From the NCBI RefSeq assembly GCF_001905465.1, contig NZ_LISX01000014.1, positions 62,001-126,000 of the forward strand: DNA of 64,000 nt, written 5' to 3'. The translations under genes were made by a program, and so were the position numbers. Source of the DNA: Kitasatospora sp. CB01950 (GTDB taxonomy: Bacteria > Actinomycetota > Actinomycetes > Streptomycetales > Streptomycetaceae). Position 1 is the first letter of the stretch. Each line of letters begins with the position of its first letter. The notes beneath the pieces are model-generated. The model was not told the origin of the DNA and did no database searches. It was given only the letters and a program-made list of their open reading frames with translations. Positions 8,419 to 16,832 of this stretch are shown here, piece after piece.

Positions 8419-9816
8419 ATGGCCGACCCCGTCCACGCCCTCCGGGACGCCCAGCCCGTACCGTTCTGGCTGGACTCCCCCGACCGGCCGGAGGCCGAAT
8501 CCGCCCTGGTCGGCAGCGCCGAATGCGACCTGCTGGTGGTCGGCGGCGGCTACAGCGGCCTGTGGACCGCACTGATCGCCAAGGAACGCGACCCGTCGCT
8601 GGACGTCCTGCTGATCGAGGCCCGCGAGACCGGCTGGGCCGCCTCCGGACGCAACGGCGGCTTCTGCGAGGCCAGCCTCACCCACGGCCTGGCCAACGGC
8701 CACCAGCGCTGGCCCGGCGAACTCGCCGCCCTGGAACGCCTCGGCGCGGCCAACCTCGACGCCATGCAGGAGACCGTCCGCCGCTACGGCATCGACTGCG
8801 ACTGGCGGCGCAGCGGCGCCCTCAACGTCGCCACCGAACCCCACCAGGTGGCCGAACTTCAGGAGTTCGCCCAGCTCGCGGCCCGCTACGGCAGCCGCCT
8901 CGACGTCCTGGACCGGGACGCGGTGCGCGCCGAGATCGACTCCCCGTCCTTCCTCGGCGGCCTCTGGGACCGCGACGGCGTCGCCATGCTCGACCCGGCC
9001 CGCCTCGCCTGGGGTCTCAAGCGCGTCTGCCTCGACCTCGGCGTCCGCATCCACGAGCACACGCCCGCCACCGCCCTCGCCGACACCCCCCACGGCCTGG
9101 CCGTCCGCACCCCCTACGGCCGGATCACCGCCCGCCGCGCCGCCCTGGCCACCAACGCCTTCCCCTCCCTGCTGCGCCGTCACCGGCCGTACACCGTCCC
9201 GGTCTACGACTACGCGCTGATGACGGAGCCGCTGACGGACGCTCAACTCGCCTCCGTCGGCTGGCAGAACCGGCAGGGCTGGTCCGACAGCGCCAACCAC
9301 TTCCACTACGTGCGGCTGTCGGCCGACAACCGGATCCTGTTCGGCGGCTACGACGTCGTCCACCAGCACCGCGGCCGGATCGGCGCCGAGCGCGACCAGC
9401 GGCCGGAGACCTTCGCCACCCTCGCCCGGCACTTCGCCCGGACCTTCCCGCAGTTGGAGGGCCTGCGCTTCACCCACGCCTGGGGCGGCGCGATCGACAC
9501 CTGCACCCGGTTCTCGGCCTTCTTCGACCTGTCGCACCGCGGGCGGGTCGCCTACGCCGCCGGCTTCACGGGGCTCGGCGTCGGCGCCACCCGGTTCGGC
9601 GCCGAGGTGATGCTCGACCTGCTCGCCGGGGGGCGCACCGAACGCACCGGCCTGGAGATGGTGCGCCGCAAGCCGCTGCCGTTCCCGCCGGAGCCGGTCC
9701 GCTCGATCGGCATCGGCATCACCCAGTGGGCGCTGACCCGGGCGGACGCCAACGCCGGGCACCGCAACCTGTGGCTGCGCACCCTCGACCGCTTCGGTCT
9801 GGGTTTCGACAGCTGA
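8419..9816 (+). CDS. FAD-dependent oxidoreductase (DAO/PuuB-like)
   Basis: The 465-residue protein begins at ATG 8419, preceded by GAAGGA. It carries the dinucleotide-binding motif VVGGGYSGLW at residues 41-50, then LIEARETGWAASGRNGGFC, typical of DadA/PuuB-like amine and amino-acid oxidases. The C-terminal part has RFTHAWGGAIDTC and AAGFTGLGVG, the usual second FAD-contact region. It probably oxidises an amine or D-amino-acid-like substrate in the cytosol, but the substrate cannot be read from sequence. The gene stands alone: a strong terminator precedes it and a minus-strand gene follows. Confidence 0.85.
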   Translation: MADPVHALRDAQPVPFWLDSPDRPEAESALVGSAECDLLVVGGGYSGLWTALIAKERDPSLDVLLIEARETGWAASGRNGGFCEASLTHGLANGHQRWPGELAALERLGAANLDAMQETVRRYGIDCDWRRSGALNVATEPHQVAELQEFAQLAARYGSRLDVLDRDAVRAEIDSPSFLGGLWDRDGVAMLDPARLAWGLKRVCLDLGVRIHEHTPATALADTPHGLAVRTPYGRITARRAALATNAFPSLLRRHRPYTVPVYDYALMTEPLTDAQLASVGWQNRQGWSDSANHFHYVRLSADNRILFGGYDVVHQHRGRIGAERDQRPETFATLARHFARTFPQLEGLRFTHAWGGAIDTCTRFSAFFDLSHRGRVAYAAGFTGLGVGATRFGAEVMLDLLAGGRTERTGLEMVRRKPLPFPPEPVRSIGIGITQWALTRADANAGHRNLWLRTLDRFGLGFDS

Positions 9817-9840
9817 CCGAAGCACCGCGGCCCCACCGGT

Positions 9841-9875
9841 CGCCGCCCGTCGAGCCCCGCGCCCGGCGGGCGGCG
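9841..9875. terminator. Possible hairpin between convergent genes
   Basis: CGCCGCCCG (9841-9849) and CGGGCGGCG (9867-9875) are perfect 9-base inverted repeats around a 17-base loop, located between the convergent oxidoreductase and hypothetical genes. The long loop makes this a weak call. Confidence 0.35.
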
Positions 9876-9894
9876 GGTTCCCCCGCCGGTCCGG

Positions 9895-11214
9895 TCAGAA
9901 CCGGTTGCTGCGCACCGGGCCGGAGGAGCGGATCCGGTCCCGGCTGCCGGTCGCCCAGGTCGCGGCGGCACTGGCCGCGAACGCGGACAGTGCCTCGTCC
10001 AGGTCCGGCGGGGCCTCCCCGTCCCCCTCGTCCGGCTCGGCGGAGGCGGCGCGGATCCGCTCGGCGAGCTCCGCCGCCGGGCTGTCGTCGGCCGGCCCCC
10101 GTCCGACCGGGCCGTCCTCGCCGACCCGCATGCCCGGCGCCCACGGCGGGACCACGTGCTGCACCAGCAGCCCCGTGACGTCCGCCGAGACGGCCGGCGG
10201 GTCCGTCCAGCACGTCGCGTGCTCGTACAGCACCTCGCCCGGCGCGCGCTCGTGCAGCGCCCCCACCACGTCCTGGTCGCACTCGTTCAGGTCGTAGGCC
10301 ACCACCAGCGCGTCCGCCGCCCCCTCGCCCGGGCGGTACGGGGCCGCGGGCAGGCCCAGCAGCGCCGCGGCCGCCAGCCCCAGTGCCGCGCTGCCCCGGT
10401 CCGGCAGCAGCGCCACCGAGGTCGGGCGGCGGCCGGTGGCGGCCAGCACGGTGCGCAGCCGCTCCAGGCCGTACCGGCAGTTGTCGTACGTGTCGCCCAG
10501 GTACGCCCAGCGGCCGGCCATCCCCGCCGCGTAGCCGTGCGGCGAGCGGGTGGCCAGCAGGCCGCCGGTCAGTGTGAAGTGCCAGCCGCGCAGGTCCGTC
10601 GGCCCGGCGGGCGGGACGGCCGCGGCGCGGGCCAGCGTGCGACGGATCCGGTCGGCGGCGGGCGCCCAGGTGTCGTCGTCCGGCGCCGGCAGGGCGTCGA
10701 ACACCTCGCGGGCCGACTCGACCCGGCCGTCCATCAGCGCGTTGTGCGCCAGCAGGTAGCCGTCCGGCCAGTCGCCGGTGATCGCCCGGTACTCCTGGAG
10801 CACCTCGACGGCCTCGGCGTGCCGCTCGCCGTCCTCCAGCGCGACGACCAGCTCCAGCAGCACCTGCCGCGGGGCGACCTGCTGCCCGCCGCCCCGCCCG
10901 AACAGCTTTCGCTTCACCGGCACGGCACTCGCCCGCAACGCTTCCCGCAGCGCCGGGACCGCCGGCTCCGACAGCCCGTGCTCGATGCAGGCGTACCCGT
11001 ACGCGTACAGCGCGCCCGCGTCCGTCGGCCGCGCCGCCAGCGCCCCGGCCGCGCCCGCCAGCTCCTCGATCTCGACGAGCTCGGCCAACTTCCGCACCAC
11101 TGGCGCGACTTCGGCAGCCGCCAGCCCGTCGGCCACCGCCCTCAGCTCCCGCGCGACACCCTGCGGGTCACCGGCCTCGAGCAACTCCCACGCCTTGGCG
11201 AGCTCGGAACGCAC
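9895..11214 (-). CDS. Hypothetical protein with TPR-like helical N-terminus
   Basis: The 439-residue product starts at GTG 11214, eight bases after a strong AGGAGGAG. Its first 200 residues are Ala/Leu/Glu-rich helical repeats (LAKAWELLEAGDPQGVARE, ALEDGERHAEAVEVLQEY) that resemble tetratricopeptide units. The second half has RGWHFTLTGGLLATRSP and ALVVAYDLNECDQDVV, and is not a family I can name. No signal peptide or membrane segment is visible. It lies just left of the remnant at 11444 and has no operon partner. Function unknown. Confidence 0.7.
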   Translation of the reverse strand: MRSELAKAWELLEAGDPQGVARELRAVADGLAAAEVAPVVRKLAELVEIEELAGAAGALAARPTDAGALYAYGYACIEHGLSEPAVPALREALRASAVPVKRKLFGRGGGQQVAPRQVLLELVVALEDGERHAEAVEVLQEYRAITGDWPDGYLLAHNALMDGRVESAREVFDALPAPDDDTWAPAADRIRRTLARAAAVPPAGPTDLRGWHFTLTGGLLATRSPHGYAAGMAGRWAYLGDTYDNCRYGLERLRTVLAATGRRPTSVALLPDRGSAALGLAAAALLGLPAAPYRPGEGAADALVVAYDLNECDQDVVGALHERAPGEVLYEHATCWTDPPAVSADVTGLLVQHVVPPWAPGMRVGEDGPVGRGPADDSPAAELAERIRAASAEPDEGDGEAPPDLDEALSAFAASAAATWATGSRDRIRSSGPVRSNRF

Positions 11215-11682
11215 GCAGTCTCCTCCTGATTCGAACCGTGCCACCCGGCCCACCCGGGATGCGCACACTCGCCCGATCATCGCTGCCGCGGGGCCGCCGG
11301 GCGAAACCATTTTCGCGAGCCGGTGCGCACCCGCTCGCACCCGCTCACGCGGCCGGCCGCGAACCCGAGGCGACTGCGGCGGCAACGGCCGGCGGGTCCG
11401 TCAGCGGGCGGCCGAGGAGGTTCGACAGGTCCGGACCCGTGGCATGACCCGGTTCACCGCGGGCCAGGTCGCCCGGATGTCCTCCTCCTGGGCCGCCTAC
11501 CGGGCCTGACGCCCCACCGACCGCCCGGACGCCGACGGGGTGGGGGTCACGAACGGGTGATGTTGGGGGGTTCGGGCGGTGGCGGGGCGGATGGCGGGTC
11601 AGCATCGGGGGTGTCCGCCGGGGTGGGGCCCTCGGGGTCGGCGGGCGGGGGGGAAGAACATGCTCAGCACGATGGAGGTTCC
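11215..11682. other. Intergenic region at the left edge of the NRPS/PKS cluster
   Basis: This 468-base gap holds the promoter of the minus-strand hypothetical gene, the degraded 3' end of a metalloprotease-like gene (11444-11509), and a G-rich stretch leading to the MBL-fold gene. Apart from the remnant and the ribosome-binding site GGAGG at 11674, I see no supported feature. Confidence 0.6.
11444..11509 (+). pseudogene. Remnant: C-terminus of an M43-type zinc metalloprotease
   Basis: Twenty-one codons ending in TGA read MTRFTAGQVARMSSSWAAYR plus a final alanine. This looks like the extreme C-terminus of Streptomyces M43 (pappalysin-type) zinc metalloproteases, which end in a pattern of the type RFTxGQxxRMxxxWxxYR. 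Nothing upstream in frame continues the family: no HExxH motif and no conserved tyrosine or cysteine context. It therefore appears to be the surviving 3' end of a deleted gene. The match is short and made by eye. Confidence 0.45.
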
Positions 11683-12501
11683 ATGCGTTTGGTCTCAAGT
11701 GGCCGGCTCCACGCCACGTTCGAGCTCGGTGATCTGCAGGTGGTGTCGCTGCGGGACGGGTACATCGACATGCCGCCGACCCGGCTGCGCGGCACGGACG
11801 GGCGGGCGCTCGACGAGCTGCCGCCCGAGGTTCCGCTGGCGGACGAGAATCTGCGGTTGTCGGTGAACGCCTTCTTCGTCACCGACGGCACCTGGTCGCT
11901 TCTCGTCGACACCGGTGCGTCGAACGTCTGGCACGTTCCGGGCATGGGGCGGATCTACGAGGCGCTGGAGGAGGCGGGGGTCGAGCGGGGCTACATCACC
12001 GATGTGGCCATCACCCACCGGCACGAGGACCATGTGAGCGGTCTGATCGCGCCGGACGGTTCGGAGGCGTTCGCCAAGCTCGAACGGGTGTGGATCGGCG
12101 CGGCCGACGCCTCGGTGTTCACGGGACGGCTGGAGCCGATCCGCGAGCGGGTGGTGCCGGTGTCGGAGCAGGTCGCGATCAACGACTGGGCGACCGCGCT
12201 CCCGGCGCCCGGCCACACGCCCGGGCACACCGTCTACGAGATCAGCAGCGGTGGCGAACACCTGCTGGTGTGGGGCGACACCGTGCACGTGCCGACGCTC
12301 CAGTTCGACCGGCCGGAGGTGTCCTGGGAGCTCGACGGCGACCAGTCCCGGGCCCGGGCGGCGCGGGCGGCGCTGCTGGAGCGGCTGTCGCGGCCGGGCC
12401 ACTTCGTGGCGGGGGCGCACCTGGACTCCCCCGGCATCGCGCGGGTGAGTCCGTCCGGCGACGGCTACGCGCTGGAGTACCTGGCGGCGCCGATCAACTG
12501 A
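11683..12501 (+). CDS. MBL-fold metallo-hydrolase
   Basis: The 272-residue protein has the zinc-binding motif HRHEDH at residues 112-117 (H-x-H-x-D-H), APGHTPGH near 182 and WGDTVH near 220, the metal-ligand order of the metallo-beta-lactamase superfamily. There is no signal peptide, so it should be cytosolic. GGAGG at 11674 precedes ATG 11683. It resembles general esterase/lactonase-type MBL proteins rather than true beta-lactamases. As the first gene right of the scar at 11.45 kb, it may act in tailoring, hydrolysis or self-protection for the NRPS/PKS product; that role is inference from position. Confidence 0.8.
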   Translation: MRLVSSGRLHATFELGDLQVVSLRDGYIDMPPTRLRGTDGRALDELPPEVPLADENLRLSVNAFFVTDGTWSLLVDTGASNVWHVPGMGRIYEALEEAGVERGYITDVAITHRHEDHVSGLIAPDGSEAFAKLERVWIGAADASVFTGRLEPIRERVVPVSEQVAINDWATALPAPGHTPGHTVYEISSGGEHLLVWGDTVHVPTLQFDRPEVSWELDGDQSRARAARAALLERLSRPGHFVAGAHLDSPGIARVSPSGDGYALEYLAAPIN

Positions 12502-12591
12502 CCCGGCGTGCGGCGGCCCCGCACCGGCGGTCGGGGGCGAACGCTCCGGGAAACAGCGCGTTCCGGCGGCGCCCGTCCCCGTTCGCGCTGC

Positions 12592-13185
12592 TCAGAGGAG
12601 GCTTGCGGTCGGGGTCGCGGCGAGCGCGCGCTGGGTGGCGAACTCGACGACCTGGGCGGCGATTTCCTCCAGCTGTGCCCGGACGTGGTCGTCCTTGCAG
12701 TCCCCGGCGGGCGAGAAGCGGGTGGTCGAGGTGTTGATGGCGGCGCCCAGCGGGGTGGGCCAGCCGCGCAGGGCGTGGGTGACGTCGCGCAGGGCGGCCA
12801 GCGTGGCGACGGCGCCCTGCCAGCCGTTGGCGACCGCGACGCATCCGACGGCCCGTTCGCTGAAGTAGGGGCGGGTGTCCTCGCGCAGTTCCTCGACGTA
12901 GTCGAGGGCGTTCTTGACCAGGCCGGATATTCCGCCGTGGTAGGCGGGACTGGCCAGGACGAGGGCGTCGGCGCCGGCGATGGCGGACAGCAGCTGTCTG
13001 GCCTGCGGGGTGGTGCTGCCCTGCCGGGGGTCGTACAGCGGCATGGACAGTGCCGGTCCGGCGATCAGCTGCACTGATGCGCCGCGCTTCGCCGCCGCGT
13101 CCAGGACGATCCGCAGGGCTTTCTCGGCTGTGGATCCGGGCCGGCTCGAACCGCCGACACCGACCACGTTCACGATCCGGTGCAC
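12592..13185 (-). CDS. NAD(P)H-dependent FMN reductase
   Basis: The 197-residue flavodoxin-like protein has VGVGGSSRPGST near the N-terminus (FMN phosphate loop) and LASPAYHGGISGLVKNALDY in the middle, both hallmarks of the NADPH-dependent FMN reductase (SsuE/ArsH-like) family. GTG 13185 follows AAGGAGG at a good distance. It would reduce FMN with NAD(P)H in the cytosol. This matters because the cluster also encodes a luciferase-like, FMNH2-dependent monooxygenase domain inside an NRPS, which needs a flavin reductase partner; the pairing is inferred. It follows the MFS gene on the same strand, with a long hairpin between them. Confidence 0.85.
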   Translation of the reverse strand: MHRIVNVVGVGGSSRPGSTAEKALRIVLDAAAKRGASVQLIAGPALSMPLYDPRQGSTTPQARQLLSAIAGADALVLASPAYHGGISGLVKNALDYVEELREDTRPYFSERAVGCVAVANGWQGAVATLAALRDVTHALRGWPTPLGAAINTSTTRFSPAGDCKDDHVRAQLEEIAAQVVEFATQRALAATPTASLL

Positions 13186-13280
13186 TGGTGGCGCCTCCTT
13201 CTCTTTCGGGGATCTCGGGGTGTTCGCGGCGCGGGGTGCGGTAGTAGGGGCTGACGGGGAGTCGGATTGTCGGGCGGCAG

Positions 13281-13332
13281 CAGAAGGTGATTCCACTCCT
13301 GCGTGGTGAACACGGAGTGGAACCACCTTCTG
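13281..13332 (-). terminator. 19-base hairpin between MFS and FMN reductase genes
   Basis: The arms at 13281-13299 and 13314-13332 are inverted repeats of 19 bases with one difference, around a 14-base loop. In the minus-strand transcript, the direction of both flanking genes, the mismatch becomes a G-U wobble, so the RNA stem is uninterrupted; in the plus strand it is an A-C mismatch. This supports an RNA role (terminator or attenuator after the MFS gene) over a DNA operator. Confidence 0.6.
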
Positions 13333-13366
13333 CCTGTTCATGTCACGCGACTGCGCGGCCGAACGG

Positions 13367-14836
13367 TCACACCGCCGACGCCACGCCGTCCTGACGCTCG
13401 GTCTCCTCCGCGGCGGGAGCCACGGGGGCGCGCCGGAAGTTCGTCACGACGAGCAGGATCAGCACGATGCCGGCGACGGTGGCCCACATGGCGGTGCGCA
13501 CCCCGTCGGAGGTGGCCACGCGCAGCGCCTCGCCGGTCAGGCCCTCGTGGCCGGAGTTGGCGATCGCCACCAGGACTGCCAGGCCGACCGCGGCGCCGAC
13601 CTGCTGGCCGGTGGAGGCGACGCCCGAGGCGATGCCCTGGTCCTCGGACGCGACACCGGTGGTCGCCGCCGCGTACATAGCGGTGAAGATGGTGCCCTGG
13701 CCGAGGCTGAGGATGAGCACGCCCGGTACCAGCTGCAGGTAGGTGCCGCTGGGCGAGACGGAGAACGCGAACGCGACGGTGCCGATCAGGCCCAGCAGCA
13801 GGGCGCCGGTCAGCGTGGCGCGCACGCCGAAGCGGGTGGCCAGCTTTCCACCGGACAGGTTGCCGATGAGGACGCCGACGCACGGGAGCAGGAAGGCGAT
13901 GCCGCTCTTGGTGGCGGAGTAGCCGTGCACGCTCTGGAAGTACAGGGTGAAGAAGTAGGGCAGTGCGCCGAACGTCCCCATGAAGATGAAGGTGACGACG
14001 GTGCCGGTGCTCAGGTTGCGGTTGCGGAACAGGCGCAGCGGCAGCAGCGGGTCGCGGCCGCGGCCTTCGACGGTGAAGAAGATGCCGAGGATCACCACGG
14101 AGATGGCGGCGGTGACCAGGATCGTCGGGGAGGTCCAGCCGGACTCGGGGCCCTGGACGAGGGTGAAGACCAGCAGGGTCGATCCGACGGTGGCGGTGAG
14201 GGCACCGGGGAGGTCGAACTTGCGTCCGCTGACGCCCTGGTCGGTGTCCTTGGGGATGATGAGGAAGGCGAGCAGCATGGCGCCGCCGGCCAGCGGGACG
14301 TTGGCGAAGAAGATCGACGCCCAGCCGAAGGCGCCGGTGAGGACGCCGCCCAGCAGGGAGCCGAGGATCATGCCGCTGCCGCCGGCGCCGCCCCAGATGG
14401 CCAGGGCGCGGTTGCGCTCGGGGCCTTCGGCGAAGGTGGTGGTGACCAGGGACAGGGTCGAGGGAGCCAGGAAGGCGCCGCCGATGCCCTGGACCGCGCG
14501 GGCGACGATCAAGGTGGTGGGGTCGCCGGCGAGTGCTCCGGCGAGCGAGGAAGCGGCGTAGAGGAACAGGCCGAAGGTGAACATCCGGCGGCGGCCGAAG
14601 AGGTCGGCGGCGCGGCCGCCGAGCAGCAGGAAGCCGCCGAAGGCGACGGCGTAGGCGCTGACGACCCACTGGAGGGTCTGGGCGGAGAATCCGACGCCGG
14701 TCCGGATCTCGGGGAGTGCGACGAAGACAATGCTGTAGTCAACAGCGTAGATGCACTGGGCGAAAGCCAGCAGTGCCAGGATCAAGCCGAGGCGTCGGCG
14801 AGGTGGCGCAGTGGCGCCGGCGACTGCAGAAGGCAT
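13367..14836 (-). CDS. MFS drug exporter (DHA2/EmrB-QacA type)
   Basis: The 489-residue protein has about 14 hydrophobic segments. It has an early charged Asp in YAVDYSIVFVALPEI, the motif-A-like GRAADLFGRRRMF, and the DHA2 motif-C-type glycine-rich stretch GAGGSGMILGSLLGG. Such transporters export drugs by proton antiport at the cytoplasmic membrane. The start is ATG 14836. Within the NRPS/PKS cluster it is the obvious candidate exporter and self-resistance determinant for the product. Confidence 0.9.
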   Translation of the reverse strand: MPSAVAGATAPPRRRLGLILALLAFAQCIYAVDYSIVFVALPEIRTGVGFSAQTLQWVVSAYAVAFGGFLLLGGRAADLFGRRRMFTFGLFLYAASSLAGALAGDPTTLIVARAVQGIGGAFLAPSTLSLVTTTFAEGPERNRALAIWGGAGGSGMILGSLLGGVLTGAFGWASIFFANVPLAGGAMLLAFLIIPKDTDQGVSGRKFDLPGALTATVGSTLLVFTLVQGPESGWTSPTILVTAAISVVILGIFFTVEGRGRDPLLPLRLFRNRNLSTGTVVTFIFMGTFGALPYFFTLYFQSVHGYSATKSGIAFLLPCVGVLIGNLSGGKLATRFGVRATLTGALLLGLIGTVAFAFSVSPSGTYLQLVPGVLILSLGQGTIFTAMYAAATTGVASEDQGIASGVASTGQQVGAAVGLAVLVAIANSGHEGLTGEALRVATSDGVRTAMWATVAGIVLILLVVTNFRRAPVAPAAEETERQDGVASAV

Positions 14837-15086
14837 TGGTGTGCCTGTCCCTTCCGGGTTTATCGGGTGCGTGTCAGTGGTGCGGCGGGTGCGACGGGCT
14901 GGTGCCGGTCGGCGGGGCCGCGCTGGTGTGCCCCTGCCGGTACGGCGGGGCGGGTCTGGTGGCAACGTGCCCGCGGGCAGCGTTGTGGGCCGTGTTCATG
15001 GATGCGTGCCCCCTCGGTCGTGTGTGGTGCGGGGCGGGTGGCCCCGGGTGGGCGGCGGTCTTCGCCGGCCTGGTCGTGCCGCTGCG

Positions 15087-16832
15087 TCACGGCTTGAGGT
15101 GGTCGTGGAACCACTGGGTGAAGGCCGCGTCGAGTTGGTCGCGTTCGTCCCGGTCGTCGGGGAGGTGGCCGCGGGAGAGCCGGATGAAGCGCACGGTCTT
15201 GCCCAAGTCGGTGAGTGTCCGGTGGAGTTGCTCGGTCGCGTTGAAGGCGACGGTGGTGTCGCCCTCGGCGTGGGCGAGCAGCAGGGGGGCCTGGATGGCG
15301 GCCGCGTGCGTGAGGGGGCTGGCGTCCCTGAGTCTGGCGAGGTCCTGCGGGTCGTCGACGTCGCCGATCCATTCGGTGACGCGGCGGCTCCAGGTGGGCG
15401 GCAGGGCGCGGATGTCGCTCTCGAGGTCGGCGGGTCCGCAGATGGCGATGCCGGCGCGCCAGTGGTGGGGCAGTCGGGACAGGCAGCTGAGTGCGGCGAA
15501 GCCGCCGTAGGACATGCCGTGGACGCCGAGGCGGTCGCCGTCCACCCAGGGCAGGCTGCGCAGGTAGTGGGCGGCGGCGTCGAAGTCGGCGAGGTCGCCG
15601 CGGCCCCAGTCGCGGTAGATCAGGCGCTGGTAGGCGAGTCCCCGCCCGGTGGAGCCGCGGACGTTGGGTGCCAGGACGGCGATGCCGGCGCGGACCAGGC
15701 GCTGGATCAGCGGGTCGTGGACGGGCAGGGCCGCCCATTCGGGGCCGCCGTGGATGGTCAGGACGGCGGGGACGGGACCCGTCGTGTGGGCCGGGCGGTA
15801 GAGCAGGCCGGTGATTTCGAGGCCGTCGGCCGAGGTGAAGCGGACCGTCTGCGGGACGACCAGGTCGTCGGGCAGGTCGTCGCCGAAGCGGCTGAGCTGC
15901 TGGGTGCGGCCGGTGTCCGGGTCGACGGAGAAGAACTCGGTGGCCCGGTCGGAGGCGCCAACCTGGGCGAGGAGGTGTCCGGCGGCGCTGAAACGGGGGA
16001 CGAAGCCGTCGTAGCCGAAGGGCTGGGAGGCGAATCCCGGCAGTTCGATGCGGGTGTCGTGGTTGCACAGGACGGTGCGCTGGTCGTCGGGTAACGCCCA
16101 CAGGACCCGGTCGGGGCCGACGACGACGTTCTCGATGTCGGCGTCCGGGGTGGCGATCCACCGCAGCGGGCGGCCGGGTTCGAGCAGGGCGACGCCGAGG
16201 TGGTCGCGGCCCTCGGTGGTGCACACGTAGATGCCGTCCTCGTTCCAGCCGCCCGGCTGGTACTTGGCGGGGCCGTCGTGCGGGGTGAGGTGCTCGGTGC
16301 GGCCGGTGACGAGGTCGCAGGCGTACAGGTCCTGGTCGGTGTTCTGGTGGAACTTCAGGACCAGGAGCCGGCGGGAGTCGGGCGAGAAGCAGACGGGCAC
16401 GTAGCGGTCGTCGCCCTGGAGGACCATCGTGGACTCGCCGGTTTCCAGGTCGCGCACGTAGACGTCGAGGCAGGTGACGTCGCGTGCGCTGGTGGCGTAG
16501 GCGAGCAGCCGGCCGTCGGGGCTGTAGGGGGTGCTCGCGGTGGAGTACGGCACGCCTGTCTCGCGGCGGATGCCGGGTTCCTGCGCCAGCCACTCCACGT
16601 CGCCGGTGGCGGGGTCGATCTCGGCCAAGCGGTAGTCCTGGCCGCCGGTGACGTCGACGACGGCGAGCAGGCGGGTCTCGTCGGGCCGCCAGGCCAGGCG
16701 GGTGACCGCGCCGTCGATCGGCAGGACGCGCCGCCGGCCTTCCCAGGTCTGGAACCAGGGCTGCGGGCGGCCGGACTCGTCGCCGACGTACGCGAAGCCC
16801 TCCTTGGCGGGCCAGGCTCCCCAGAGACTCAT
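15087..16832 (-). CDS. S9 family peptidase (prolyl-oligopeptidase-like)
   Basis: The 581-residue protein has an N-terminal beta-propeller-like region with repeated strands (SPDGRLLAYATSA, SPDSRRLLVLKF) and a C-terminal alpha/beta-hydrolase domain. The nucleophile is in GVHGMSYGGFAAL, the Asp region in HAEGDTTVAF and the His in LSRGHLP. S9 enzymes cleave short peptides, often after proline, or act as acyl-peptide hydrolases. No signal peptide is seen. Its ATG overlaps the stop of the M20 gene (ATGA), so the two form one operon. A TTA leucine codon at 16094-16092 suggests bldA-dependent translation. Cleavage of a peptide precursor or of the NRPS product is possible but unproven. Confidence 0.85.
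   Translation of the reverse strand: MSLWGAWPAKEGFAYVGDESGRPQPWFQTWEGRRRVLPIDGAVTRLAWRPDETRLLAVVDVTGGQDYRLAEIDPATGDVEWLAQEPGIRRETGVPYSTASTPYSPDGRLLAYATSARDVTCLDVYVRDLETGESTMVLQGDDRYVPVCFSPDSRRLLVLKFHQNTDQDLYACDLVTGRTEHLTPHDGPAKYQPGGWNEDGIYVCTTEGRDHLGVALLEPGRPLRWIATPDADIENVVVGPDRVLWALPDDQRTVLCNHDTRIELPGFASQPFGYDGFVPRFSAAGHLLAQVGASDRATEFFSVDPDTGRTQQLSRFGDDLPDDLVVPQTVRFTSADGLEITGLLYRPAHTTGPVPAVLTIHGGPEWAALPVHDPLIQRLVRAGIAVLAPNVRGSTGRGLAYQRLIYRDWGRGDLADFDAAAHYLRSLPWVDGDRLGVHGMSYGGFAALSCLSRLPHHWRAGIAICGPADLESDIRALPPTWSRRVTEWIGDVDDPQDLARLRDASPLTHAAAIQAPLLLAHAEGDTTVAFNATEQLHRTLTDLGKTVRFIRLSRGHLPDDRDERDQLDAAFTQWFHDHLKP

Noticed and set aside
15087..16832. S9 protein as the missing NRPS thioesterase
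   Set aside because: It has a GMSYGG nucleophile motif but a beta-propeller N-terminus and full S9 layout, so it is a peptidase and not a type II thioesterase.
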